Below are positions 53,532 to 63,722 of a stretch of DNA of 64,000 bases, piece by piece; position 1 is the first letter of the stretch; the number at the start of each line of letters is the position of its first letter. The notes beneath the pieces were generated by a model that was not told the DNA's origin, ran no database searches, and worked only from the letters and a program-made list of their open reading frames with translations. The position numbers and the translations under genes are program-made. Source of the stretch: Streptomyces sp. 35G-GA-8 (GTDB lineage: Bacteria > Actinomycetota > Actinomycetes > Streptomycetales > Streptomycetaceae); the NCBI RefSeq assembly GCF_023534745.1, contig NZ_JAMHJQ010000002.1, positions 71,761 to 135,760 on the forward strand, read 5' to 3'.

Positions 53532-53920
53532 ACATCCCCTACCTGTACGACGCCGGGGTTGTCATCGCCATCGACAATGACGACCGGCGCATGTGGGCCC
53601 GACACAGCCTGGCCCTGGAAGACGGACGAGACATCCACGTCCCGTCCGTCGTCGTCAGCCAGGCATGGCGGGACTCCCGCCGCCAGGTCAGACTCGGCAA
53701 GCTCCTCGCCGGATGCCATGTCGTACCCGTCGGCCTCGAAACCGCCAAAACCGCAGGCATCCTCTGCGGCAAGGCCGGCACCTCCGACATCGTCGACGCC
53801 ACCGTCGTGACTATGGCTGCCAGCCTCGGCGCCATCATCTGGACCTCGGACCCAGACGACCTCCGCACCCTCATCGACGCCCAGGACATCAAACCCGCCC
53901 CTGTGATCCGCACCGTCTAG
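53528..53920 (+). CDS. PIN-domain toxin, VapC-like
   Basis: 130 aa from GTG 53528. YLYDAGVVIAIDNDD has the first acidic residue of the PIN active site, TSDIVDATVV the central pair and TSDPDDLRTL the last. PIN toxins cut specific RNAs; the antitoxin encoded just before it would hold it inactive. The usual Glu in the second motif is Gln here (VVVSQAWRD), which is common in actinobacterial members. Confidence 0.88.
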   Translation: MNIPYLYDAGVVIAIDNDDRRMWARHSLALEDGRDIHVPSVVVSQAWRDSRRQVRLGKLLAGCHVVPVGLETAKTAGILCGKAGTSDIVDATVVTMAASLGAIIWTSDPDDLRTLIDAQDIKPAPVIRTV

Positions 53921-53926
53921 CAACCA

Positions 53927-54049
53927 ATGAGCTTCTACGACCAGCCCGCGCGGGGATCCGGAGAGGCATGGGCTGATGCCCACCAGGTCGGCCTCGCGTA
54001 TCAGCTACTCGACCCGCGTACGGCTCACAGCGCGCACCTTCGCAGCTGA
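53927..54049 (+). CDS. Short ORF after the PIN gene, possible remnant
   Basis: 40 codons from ATG 53927, six bases after the PIN stop (starts MSFYDQPARGSG; later AHQVGLAYQLLDPRTA). Third positions are mostly G or C and the composition looks protein-like, but there is no ribosome-binding site. It could be the start of a gene cut off by the HEPN segment. Confidence 0.3.
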   Translation: MSFYDQPARGSGEAWADAHQVGLAYQLLDPRTAHSAHLRS

Positions 54050-54087
54050 GGCGCCCGAAGACGAATTCGCAGGGATCGAGATCGCGA

Positions 54088-54834
54088 TTACTCGTTCGAC
54101 GCCTGGTTGATCTCCACCTGCACTTCCGAATTCTCGGTCTGAGCCGGGGCCGGAATCGGATGTGCTGAGGGCTTGGACGCGTCCCCCTCCAGCGCATATG
54201 CGAGCGCGAGCGCAATCCGCTCGATCCAGTTCAGCGCATCCGTGACATCAGCCTCGCCAATCGGGCGACGCTGCTTGAGGTCGCCGTCGATCAGATCCGC
54301 GTCGTGTGCGATCTGGTTTCGGCGACGGAGCAGCAGGACGTACTGACCACGCAGCCGTTTCTCATCGTATGAAGTGCGGTACTGGCTCCACCGGTTGACC
54401 CACTTCGCCGCCTCCCGCCACACCTTGACATCGGTGACGAGCGCCATCACCTTCGCGATGGCATCCGGATTCTGCAAAGTCTTGCGAGCGATGTCCTGGC
54501 GCACCCGTTCCGCGACTACCTCGGCTGTGGTGGCCTCGCCCCGCTGCACCTGCTCCACACAGTGCAGCGGCAACGGGTAGTCACGGAGCTTACGCGGCAT
54601 GTCCGGATCGTCCTTGGCGGCTTCCTCGGCGACCCGGCGCAACACCTCTTCCTGTACCCAGTGCTCGAGGGCGGCGATGGACTGCACCCAGGCGGCCCGG
54701 TAGAAATCGGCGGTGTCGATGCCCTTGGGGCTGAGCACCTCCAGCGCCTGCCCGGCTCGCACCATCTTGCGTGCGTACGACAAGTTCGTGACGAACGATT
54801 CGAACTGACGGGTCTGGGGGTGTGCGATGGCCAT
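54088..54834 (-). CDS. HEPN-domain protein, putative RNase
   Basis: 248 aa from ATG 54834 (AGAGG 6 nt upstream); an earlier in-frame ATG would add 29 poorly coding residues. Helical throughout. RRNQIAHDAD carries Arg172-x4-His177, the RX4-6H motif of HEPN ribonucleases used in abortive infection and toxin systems. Upstream FYRAAWVQSIAALEHWVQEE is the first HEPN helix pair. No nucleotidyltransferase partner is adjacent; the neighbour on the right is the restriction system. A third-position GC lower than the chromosome fits recent acquisition. Confidence 0.75.
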   Translation of the reverse strand: MAIAHPQTRQFESFVTNLSYARKMVRAGQALEVLSPKGIDTADFYRAAWVQSIAALEHWVQEEVLRRVAEEAAKDDPDMPRKLRDYPLPLHCVEQVQRGEATTAEVVAERVRQDIARKTLQNPDAIAKVMALVTDVKVWREAAKWVNRWSQYRTSYDEKRLRGQYVLLLRRRNQIAHDADLIDGDLKQRRPIGEADVTDALNWIERIALALAYALEGDASKPSAHPIPAPAQTENSEVQVEINQASNE

Positions 54835-55349
54835 GCATACCTCTGTACGGCGCGTAGGGAGAACGGAGAACTCCGGAACGTGGACTCCTGATGTTCCCTG
54901 TACTGCACAGAGGTCGGTCAAGCGGCTTTTCGGATCACGGTCGGTTTGTGGCTCGATCCGATCGGTTCAGCTCCGGATCCGGCCCTTCACTCCCTTACAG
55001 CAGGCTTCTGGGGCGCTCCGCGATACGAACGGGGTCGGCCGGCTCGCGTCGAGGCGTCGGCTCCGCGTTCTGGACGATCAGCCCAGAGACCAGGCCACTA
55101 CCGGAGCCGGAGACGACGTAGGAGACTTCGCCGTCGACACTGTCCCAAGAGAGGTGGCTGGGGCGGCCCAGGGATGTCCGCCGTGGTGGCTGTGACGACT
55201 ACTCCATCATCGAGCCAGTGCATCGTAGGGACTTCGGCATCGCCACCTCTGATGGAATAGCCGACAGTAACCGCGCGGGAAAGCCCAGGGCCGCAAGGCA
55301 CTCGGCATTGCGGCCCGCCAGCGCGGTGACGCCTGCCTCCAGGCCGTCG
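54835..55349. other. 515-bp gap between HEPN gene and hsdM, possible gene remnant
   Basis: No intact gene. On the minus strand from about 55170 down to 54995, one frame runs open to a TAA (SWDSVDGEVSYVVSGSGSGL then VSGLIVQNAEPTP), and just upstream a second frame is open (WLDDGVVVTATTADIPG), as if a small gene had suffered a frameshift. Promoter for the HEPN gene would also be here. Confidence 0.3.
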
Positions 55350-56993
55350 TCAGACCTCTTCTGCCTCCGGTACATCAACATCCGCGCCCAAGGACTTCGC
55401 GATGGCCGTGAACTCGGCCAGGGCGGACTGAAGATCGCGCACGATCTCCTCGGCGATGACCTCCGGCTCCAGGTCGCTGTCCGCGTCCTCAAGAGCCGGG
55501 TCCTTCATCCACGTGATGTCGAGGTTGACCTTGTCGCGCCCGATCAAGTCCTCGTACGCGTACGACTTCCAGCAGCCGTTCTCGTCCTCGTCCGCAACGC
55601 GAGCGGTCAGCGGCTCGCCTGCCTTGTACCGGGCGACGAAGTCGTCCAGGTGGGCACGGGTCAGCGGGCGCTGCTTCATGGTGAAGTGCTGGCCTGTGCG
55701 GAAGTCGTAGACCCAGGTGACGGTGGTGTGCGGCTTACCGTCGGCGCGCGGGGGCTTCTTGTCGAAGAACAGGACGTTGGCCTTGACACCGCCCGCGTAG
55801 AAGATACCGGTGGGCAGGCGCAGGATCGTGTGCAGGTCGAACTCGTCGAGGAGCTTGCGGCGGACCTTCTCACCCGCGCCGCCCTCGAAGAGGACATTGT
55901 CCGGGAGGACTACGGCGGCCCGACCGTTGACTGCCGTCAACGACATGATGTGCTGAAGGAAGTTGAGCTGCTTGTTGGTCGTGGTGGCCGTGAAGTCGTC
56001 ACGGTCGTACTGGACGTCCTCCTTCTCCAACTCGCCGTCCTGGCCGATCACAGTGATCGCGGACTTCCGGCCGAAGGGCGGGTTGGCGAGGACGAGGGAA
56101 GCGTGCCGCCCGCTCGGCTTCTCGGCGAGCGCGTCGCCGACATCGATCAGGCTCGGGCCGTCGCTCTTACCAATGCCGTGCAGCAACATGTTCATGGCTG
56201 CGAGGCGGGCGGTACCGGTGACCAGCTCGTTGCCCCAGATCTTGGACCCGCTGTCGTACGCCTTGCGGGCGTCGATGTCCATGTCCCGGACGTGGTGCCG
56301 GGTGACGTACGCGTGCGCCGCGATCAGGAAGCCGCCGGTACCGCAGGCAGGATCGGTGATGGTGTCGTCTGGGCCCGGCCGGGTCACGTCCACCATGGCA
56401 TCGATGAGCGCGCGCGGGGTGAAGTACTGGCCGGCGCCGGTCTTGGTGTCCGAGGCGCCCTTAGCAAGCAGGCCCTCGTAGGCGTCGCCCTTGAGGTCGG
56501 TCCCGGTGACCGTCCACTCCTCGCGGCCGATCAGCTCGACGACCAGCTTTTCGAGCAGGGCGGGCTTGGTGATCCGGTTCTGCGCGTCGGCGAAGATCGT
56601 GCCGATGGTGGTGTGGGGCTTGCGGCCCAAGTGCTCCAGGATGGCGCGGTAGTGCGCTTCGAGCTCGGGACCGCGCTTGCTGACCAGCGACTTCCAGTTG
56701 TAGTCAGCGGGCACAAGGTCGCTGAGGTCACGGCCACCCCACTCGTCGTTCTCGATCTCGTCGACCATCTTCAGGAAGAGCAGGTACGAGAGCTGCTCGA
56801 CGTACTCGATAGTGGACATGCCGTTGTCACGGAGGACGTTGCAGTAGTTCCAGAGCTTCGCGACCAGCGTGTTGGTCTGCGCGGCGGCCTTCTTCGACTT
56901 CGGCGTCTCGGTGAGAGGGACGTTGTCGGCCGAGGGCGTGGCAGCGTCGTCCGCGGTGGTCTCGGTGGCGGTATCGGATGCGAGCGCGGTCAC
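55350..56993 (-). CDS. hsdM: Type I restriction-modification DNA methyltransferase subunit HsdM
   Basis: 547 aa from GTG 56993, overlapping the hsdS stop as GTGA. N-terminal helical HsdM_N domain (about 40-155), then the N6-adenine methylase: DPACGTGGF (214-222) binds SAM and NPPF (304-307) is the catalytic motif. FTPRALIDAM precedes it as in other HsdM proteins. The acidic tail (DVDVPEAEEV) is probably free. Together with HsdS it methylates adenine in a bipartite site, protecting host DNA; with HsdR it forms the full restriction complex. Confidence 0.96.
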   Translation of the reverse strand: MTALASDTATETTADDAATPSADNVPLTETPKSKKAAAQTNTLVAKLWNYCNVLRDNGMSTIEYVEQLSYLLFLKMVDEIENDEWGGRDLSDLVPADYNWKSLVSKRGPELEAHYRAILEHLGRKPHTTIGTIFADAQNRITKPALLEKLVVELIGREEWTVTGTDLKGDAYEGLLAKGASDTKTGAGQYFTPRALIDAMVDVTRPGPDDTITDPACGTGGFLIAAHAYVTRHHVRDMDIDARKAYDSGSKIWGNELVTGTARLAAMNMLLHGIGKSDGPSLIDVGDALAEKPSGRHASLVLANPPFGRKSAITVIGQDGELEKEDVQYDRDDFTATTTNKQLNFLQHIMSLTAVNGRAAVVLPDNVLFEGGAGEKVRRKLLDEFDLHTILRLPTGIFYAGGVKANVLFFDKKPPRADGKPHTTVTWVYDFRTGQHFTMKQRPLTRAHLDDFVARYKAGEPLTARVADEDENGCWKSYAYEDLIGRDKVNLDITWMKDPALEDADSDLEPEVIAEEIVRDLQSALAEFTAIAKSLGADVDVPEAEEV

Positions 56994-58465
56994 TGGGCGA
57001 ACAACTCCTGCTGAACGGAGGCGGAGGGGGCGGGGGTTGGAGCGGGGGCGGCCTTCGCCCCCGCAGCGGTCGCCTTACGCGGGCGCGCGGTCGGCTTGGC
57101 CGCCTTGCGGGCGGGTTTAGCGGCCTCGCGCTCGGCGGCGATGCGGTCGAGGAGGGTGTCGGCAGACTCGTCGGCGGGGTCCTGCGGGGTCAAGTTGCCG
57201 GTCAGCGCCTTCCTCAGCAGCGCCGAGCGCAAAGTCACAGCTCGCTTGAGCCCAACCTCGACGGCGGCCCCAACACGCGCAAGGCCGTCTAGCTGCTCAC
57301 CACTCTGCTGCAGAATCTCCGGTTGCTCACCCGCAGGAGGAATTGGAACTGGCAGATTTCTAATTTTCTTCAGGCTGATCGAAGCAAGGTTGGTCGTCTG
57401 CTTTCCATTCGCCTCAAACCATCGTGCCGAACTATTCGCGTGATAGGCAAGGAGTTCCGGCAGAATAACCTCCCTGTGAACCCTTGCCCGGAATACATGA
57501 TTCTGATGAATGGCATCCTTGACTTCGCCCCGCCAAACCCAGCCACGGCCCAGTTTGTCGCGGTCTCCACCTTCATTCATCAGCACGTCTCCGGTTTCGA
57601 GACGCAAGTCCTCAGCCTTCTTCTCCGGGACTCGAATTGTCGCTACATGGCTAAGGTCGAGCCATCCGCGTTGCACGTTCGCGACCCGAAGATAGGGGAC
57701 TTCGGTGAGGTCTGGATCAAGCTGCTTCTTCTTGTCCTTAGTTACACCACCCACGACCTCGGCGATATCGCCGAGCCGCTCCCAGGACCAGCCGTATGGA
57801 ATCCTGGGCAGGTTCCGGTCGATTGCGTCTGCCTCGCGTGGAAGGGGTGCGGTGGGCTGATCCGCCGGAACAGCCCTAGCGATAGCAAAGTTCGTCACGC
57901 GGGCGGCCAGAGCGCGAATGCGTGCATGATTCACCCGGAGCACTCGCTCAGCCGCGTCGAGCCGGGAGAGCTGCTCTTCGAGGGCCTCGACGATGCGGTG
58001 CTGTTCGGCGAGCGGGGGCACAGGAATCGGCCATTGCTTGAGCACGCTCTGGCTGATGTTTTGCTGCGTTCCACCCTTTCCGGAGGAAATGAGCCGTTCA
58101 CGTTGGCTGCGCAAGTACCAGAACAGGTACTTCGCATCCAACACCTCGCGAAAAGGAACCGCATGTGCGATCGCCTGATTCGATGTGATCGGAATCCCGG
58201 CGATCGCCAACTTCCCGATCGAGCCGTACATTGCGATGAGAATGGCGCCTTCGGGAATCCACTTCGCGGCACTGGCAGCCAGACCGGCATCCGTGATGGT
58301 CTGCGCCGTCTCGCGAAGCACGCCATCATCCATGTCGCCAATCACTGCCCAGGGAATGGTGCCGCCGTAGTAGTCCGGAGCCTTAGCCTTCGGTGTCCCT
58401 CCACTTCCCCACTGAGCAACGTCTCCGAGCCGAGCCCAAGCCCACCCCTCCGGCAACCCGCCCAT
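56990..58465 (-). CDS. hsdS: Type I restriction-modification specificity subunit HsdS
   Basis: 491 aa from ATG 58465 (TTG 58477 would overlap the hsdR stop as TTGA and is a fair alternative). Two target-recognition domains: LPEGWAWARLGDVAQWGSGG to about 200 and IPYGWSWERLGDIAEVVGGV to about 400, each followed by a conserved coiled-coil spacer (RIVEALEEQLSRLDAAERVL; second ILQQSGEQLDGLARVG). The last 60 residues are a Lys/Ala/Pro-rich tail (KPARKAAKPTARPRKATAAG) like histone-type DNA-binding tails, an unusual extension. Its DNA target cannot be read from sequence. Confidence 0.94.
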   Translation of the reverse strand: MGGLPEGWAWARLGDVAQWGSGGTPKAKAPDYYGGTIPWAVIGDMDDGVLRETAQTITDAGLAASAAKWIPEGAILIAMYGSIGKLAIAGIPITSNQAIAHAVPFREVLDAKYLFWYLRSQRERLISSGKGGTQQNISQSVLKQWPIPVPPLAEQHRIVEALEEQLSRLDAAERVLRVNHARIRALAARVTNFAIARAVPADQPTAPLPREADAIDRNLPRIPYGWSWERLGDIAEVVGGVTKDKKKQLDPDLTEVPYLRVANVQRGWLDLSHVATIRVPEKKAEDLRLETGDVLMNEGGDRDKLGRGWVWRGEVKDAIHQNHVFRARVHREVILPELLAYHANSSARWFEANGKQTTNLASISLKKIRNLPVPIPPAGEQPEILQQSGEQLDGLARVGAAVEVGLKRAVTLRSALLRKALTGNLTPQDPADESADTLLDRIAAEREAAKPARKAAKPTARPRKATAAGAKAAPAPTPAPSASVQQELFAQ

Positions 58466-58473
58466 TCCCTCGC

Positions 58474-61400
58474 TCAAGCCAATTCCCGATTCAGCTCGTC
58501 CAACAGTTCCAGCGCCTGGTTCCTGCCACCGAAGGCGTTGGCGAAGCCCGGACCGCCGCCCTTTTCGGAGAACGGCATATGGCCGAAGTCCTCGCGTTCC
58601 ATGCCCAGGTCGACCACGATCGCGTCCTTGATCCGGTGCAGCCACCACAGTTGGCCATCTGTGAATTCCGCACCGGCCTGGCTCTGCCGCAGCAGCCAAC
58701 CTTCGAAGCGCTCCTCGACCACCGTACGATACGGGCGAAGCTGGTCGTCCGCGCCGAGCGTGTAGCGGACGAGGTTCATGAGATCGCCCAGGCCGGCCGT
58801 CTTCGACAACGACTCGGTCGCCTCACCGACCAGCTCGTAGTGGTCCCAGATGACCTTCGGTGTCCAGGTCCGCTTGGTCGCCTTAATAGAAGCCATCAGT
58901 TCCTTCAGGTGGGCCCGCGCCTCTTGCGGCCGGACCCGAGATCCGCTGCCGAGGATCACCTGGAGGGCGATCGCCTCCGCCGCCGCCTCGTCGCGCTTGC
59001 GGCTGTCCAGGAGCTGGCGCCATTCTGCCAGCTCCTTCGCCGCCCGCTCCTCCCTTGGGACCTCGTTCACCTTCAGCGTGACCTCGGTCGTCGCGTCGTA
59101 CGTGAGGTCGTGCTGCTGTTTGATGCCGATGATCAGCTTCCGCAGTTCCGGGTGGGTGGTCAGGGTCTCGACCGAGTCGTGGACCAATCGCCGCGCGTGG
59201 TCCGCGCCGCCTTCCCGGTATGCCCGGTCCTGGGTGTCGACGTCCACCGCGTTGGTGATCTTCCGGACCATGTACGCCAGTGGCACCCCACCCGACGCCT
59301 GCTCGATCCGCTCCCGTTCCTCCTTGGTGAGCTTGCGGTCGAGCCGGGCCAGCCGGCGCCCGAGCGTCTCGGCCTGCTCGGCCGTCAGCGAGCGGCTGCC
59401 CGCCTTGTCCATCAGCTTGGCCAGGCTAAGACTGCCGCCGTCCGGTGGCAGCATCGGGCGGGTATCGACCAGCGGCGAGGCGGTGACGCCTACTGCGTCG
59501 ACCAGGACGAAACGGTCCTTGGCAAGGTCGGCGGCCGGGTCCGGGGTGACCGCCTTCAGGTCGTCGGCGTCGATCGTGCGGGCGCCGCGTCCCTTCATCT
59601 GCTCGAAGAGGACGGGGCTGCGAACGGCCCGCAGGAATATCACGCACTCCAGGGCCTTGACGTCCGTACCCGTGGCGATCATGTCGACCGTGACGGCGAC
59701 CCGCAGCATCGGCGAGTTCCGCAGGTCATTGACGAGCTGCTCGGGGTCGTCACCTTTGTCCCGGGAGCGGTAAGTGATCTTCTTGGCAAAGGCGTCTCCG
59801 CGCCCGAAGACCTCCTTGACCTGCTTGAGCACTTCGTCCGCGTGGTCATCGCTCGCCGCGAAGACCAGCGTCTTGGGCAGTTCGGTCCGGCCCGGGAACC
59901 AGCGCTGCCAGTTGTTCTTGTACGCCGTGAGGACGGCCCGGATCTCGTCCTCGGCGATCACTGTGCGGCCGATCTGGCCGACCGTGTACGTGAAGTCCTC
60001 GTCCAGCTCCTCATAACGCTGGGCGCGGGTTTTGCGGTCGCGGATACGGACCGTCGTCCCCTTGTCGATCTTCGCGCCGCCGTCCTCCCGTATCGAGGAG
60101 TCCATGGTGACAACGTCGAAGTCGACGTTGACGCCGTCGGCGACGGCCTGTTCGTAGGTGTACTCGGAGACCATGTTGCCGTCGAAAAACCCCTTGGTCT
60201 GCCGGGTCGGGGTGGCGGTGAGGCCGACCAGGTGGGCGTCGAAGTAGTCCAGGACGCCGCGCCACAGCCCGTAGATGGAGCGGTGGCACTCGTCGATGAC
60301 GATCAAGTCGAAGGACTCGATCGGGACGGCCGGGTTGTACTCGACAGTGACCGGGCGATCGGTCATGTAGTTCTCGTCGAGGGTGGAGGAGTCCTCGCGG
60401 TCCTCTGCCTCGGTAGTGTCCTCCAGCGGCTCACCCTTGAGGAGCGCGTACATGCGCTGGATGGTGGAGACGACGACGGAGGACGTCTCCTGGAGACCGG
60501 ACCGGCCGAGCGAGTCGACGTTGTAGAGGTCGGTGAACTTGCGATTCTCGTCCGGCGTCTTGTAGCGGTCGAACTCGGCCTTGGCCTGGCGGCCGAGGTT
60601 GTTGCGGTCGACGAGGAAGAGGATGCGGCGCGCACGCGCATGCTTGAGCAGCCGGTACGACTCGGTGACTGCGGTGTAGGTCTTGCCCGCGCCGGTCGCC
60701 ATCTGGATCAGCGCGCGCGGCTTGTCCTGGGCGAGTGAACTCTCCAGGCCGACGACCGCCTCTTCCTGCGCGGTACGCAGGTCGTGCGACTCCAACACCG
60801 GCAGCGCGGTGCGCAGGGCGGCCCGGAAGGTGGGGGTGCCCGGGTGCTCAGTGGCGCGCTTCATCCAGGCCGCGAAGGACTCCGGGCGGTGGAAGGCAAA
60901 GACCGGGCGGGAGCGGGCGTGCGGGTCGAGGCGGTTGAGGAAGAACGTCTCGGCGCCGGTGGTGGCGTAGCGAAAGGCGAACGGTTCCTGCTCACGCCAG
61001 ACCGCCATGGAGTGTTCCTTGAGAACGCCGCCCGCGTACCGCTCGTTCTGCGCGAGGGCGCCGGCCAGGGCGGTGCCCTCGCGCTTGGCCTCGATAACGC
61101 CAACGATCATGCCATCGACGTAGAGGACATAGTCTGCGCGACCGGTGGCCAGGCTGAACTCGCGTACCGCGACGCCCTGCGAGGCGAGCGGGTTGAGGTC
61201 GCCGTAGTTCTGGACCGTCCAGCCCGCCTGGGTGAGCATCTCGTCGATACGGACGCGGGCCTGCACTTCGTTGAGCGGTTCGGGCCGCTGGGCGCGCTCA
61301 ACGATCGCCTCACGAGCATTGACGGTGACCGACCGGGGCTTGAGGCGCTCCTGGTCGTAACGGTCCTGGTAGGCGCGCCGGAGCCGCTCGATCTCATCCC

Positions 61401-62076
61401 GGTGGCGGGCCACCTCCGCCTCGGACTCGGCACGGGCCCGCTCAGCCGCCTCGGTCAGCCTCTCGGCCTCCTCCCGGCCACGCCGCTCGGCCTCCAGCCG
61501 GTCACCGACCTCGCTGAGGCGGGTTCGGGACTCGGCGAGGGTGCGCTGGTAGTGACCGAGCGCCTCGCGGAGCTCGGTCAGCTCGGCGGATCCGCCCGCC
61601 ACCTCACTCGGCAGCTGGGGCGGCACGAACGCGGCAATCTCCCGTACGTTGTCGATCGCGCGGGAGAAGAACAGGCCGAGCTGGAAGCAGAGCTCGACGG
61701 CTTTGAGGGCCTTGCTGGTGTCGAAGAGATGGTTGTGCGCGGCGTCGTTGCGCCCCCGCCGGAGCGTGTCGAAGGCGTCTCTGGTGCGACCAGGGAGCAG
61801 GCCGGCGCGCTGGAGTCCGGCCAGCCGGTCGATCTGCCGGGTTCCCTCGACGCGCACCCCGGCCCGCTGCACCAACTCTGCAGCGAGCAACTCGCCGAAC
61901 TGGCCCGAGGCGACGTACGAGACATTGGGGTTGGTGAACACGGACTGCTCGGCCTGCGCGCCGTAGATAGCCAACAGGGGCTGCATCGCGTAGAGCCGCC
62001 CGAAGTTGGGCGACTTCCGAGCCGCTGTCTTCAGCTGCTCCGGGACTTGCTCACGACGCCGTGCCTGCCCACTCAT
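58474..62076 (-). CDS. hsdR: Type I restriction subunit HsdR
   Basis: 1200 aa from ATG 62076 with GAGGAG upstream. N-terminal region about 1-180 includes a DUF4145-like helical part. The nuclease core is about residue 320 (YVDGMIVGVIEAKREG, Asp then Glu-x-Lys). The helicase has MATGAGKTY (Walker A, about 458), DECHRS (Walker B, about 597), LTATPTR and later motifs (VAVTVDMIATGTDV). It cuts unmodified DNA after translocation. First gene of the minus-strand operon hsdR-hsdS-hsdM. Its 351-bp upstream (62077-62427) holds its promoter and the ychF terminator. Confidence 0.96.
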   Translation of the reverse strand: MSGQARRREQVPEQLKTAARKSPNFGRLYAMQPLLAIYGAQAEQSVFTNPNVSYVASGQFGELLAAELVQRAGVRVEGTRQIDRLAGLQRAGLLPGRTRDAFDTLRRGRNDAAHNHLFDTSKALKAVELCFQLGLFFSRAIDNVREIAAFVPPQLPSEVAGGSAELTELREALGHYQRTLAESRTRLSEVGDRLEAERRGREEAERLTEAAERARAESEAEVARHRDEIERLRRAYQDRYDQERLKPRSVTVNAREAIVERAQRPEPLNEVQARVRIDEMLTQAGWTVQNYGDLNPLASQGVAVREFSLATGRADYVLYVDGMIVGVIEAKREGTALAGALAQNERYAGGVLKEHSMAVWREQEPFAFRYATTGAETFFLNRLDPHARSRPVFAFHRPESFAAWMKRATEHPGTPTFRAALRTALPVLESHDLRTAQEEAVVGLESSLAQDKPRALIQMATGAGKTYTAVTESYRLLKHARARRILFLVDRNNLGRQAKAEFDRYKTPDENRKFTDLYNVDSLGRSGLQETSSVVVSTIQRMYALLKGEPLEDTTEAEDREDSSTLDENYMTDRPVTVEYNPAVPIESFDLIVIDECHRSIYGLWRGVLDYFDAHLVGLTATPTRQTKGFFDGNMVSEYTYEQAVADGVNVDFDVVTMDSSIREDGGAKIDKGTTVRIRDRKTRAQRYEELDEDFTYTVGQIGRTVIAEDEIRAVLTAYKNNWQRWFPGRTELPKTLVFAASDDHADEVLKQVKEVFGRGDAFAKKITYRSRDKGDDPEQLVNDLRNSPMLRVAVTVDMIATGTDVKALECVIFLRAVRSPVLFEQMKGRGARTIDADDLKAVTPDPAADLAKDRFVLVDAVGVTASPLVDTRPMLPPDGGSLSLAKLMDKAGSRSLTAEQAETLGRRLARLDRKLTKEERERIEQASGGVPLAYMVRKITNAVDVDTQDRAYREGGADHARRLVHDSVETLTTHPELRKLIIGIKQQHDLTYDATTEVTLKVNEVPREERAAKELAEWRQLLDSRKRDEAAAEAIALQVILGSGSRVRPQEARAHLKELMASIKATKRTWTPKVIWDHYELVGEATESLSKTAGLGDLMNLVRYTLGADDQLRPYRTVVEERFEGWLLRQSQAGAEFTDGQLWWLHRIKDAIVVDLGMEREDFGHMPFSEKGGGPGFANAFGGRNQALELLDELNRELA

Positions 62077-62354
62077 ACGCTGCCGCTCCTCGACCAGGCC
62101 ACGTCCGGCCCTCACCTGTGACAAGACCTCTCAGCCTATGTCCAACCAAGCGCTCCGCTCTGGCAAATGAACCGATCACGACAAAATCGACGGCCCCGCA
62201 ACCGCCCACCCTCAAGGGTTCGTGTGCGTTCGGAATTCCAGCACGGGACAGCATCCCGGGGGTGGCCACAAGTGCCGACAGGTGCTCCGATCCGGCCCGC
62301 TGGGGCAGCGTCCAGCGCCCATTACACCGTCCGACCCTCGTCGGGGCCGCAGAA

Positions 62355-62379
62355 GGGCCCGTCTTGTATTGACGGGCCC
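62355..62379 (-). terminator. ychF terminator hairpin
   Basis: GGGCCCGTC (62355-62363) pairs with GACGGGCCC (62371-62379), loop 7 nt, about 50 bp after the ychF stop, and on the minus strand is followed by TTCT. A comparable hairpin lies left of sites B and C. Confidence 0.75.
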
Positions 62380-62427
62380 CTCGTGACCTGCACCTTTACA
62401 GAGCGGGAATTTTGATTGAGCTTTCAA

Positions 62428-63516
<1,089 letters not shown>

Positions 63517-63722
63517 GTTGGCGACTTCCTGAAGTGAGGACTGGCTGATGGCCGTGGCCGGCCCAGGGCGGGCCGATCTCCCAGTTTACGGGCGGGCCGC
63601 AGCCGCTTCGACGGGCGCCGGGCGGCTCGGTCCGGTCGCCCGGCGTCGAACTCAACGCCAAGCTCGCCCAAAGGGCGTGTCCAACGCCTGCATCGTCGTC
63701 CCGGGCCACCTACGTTGGTCCG

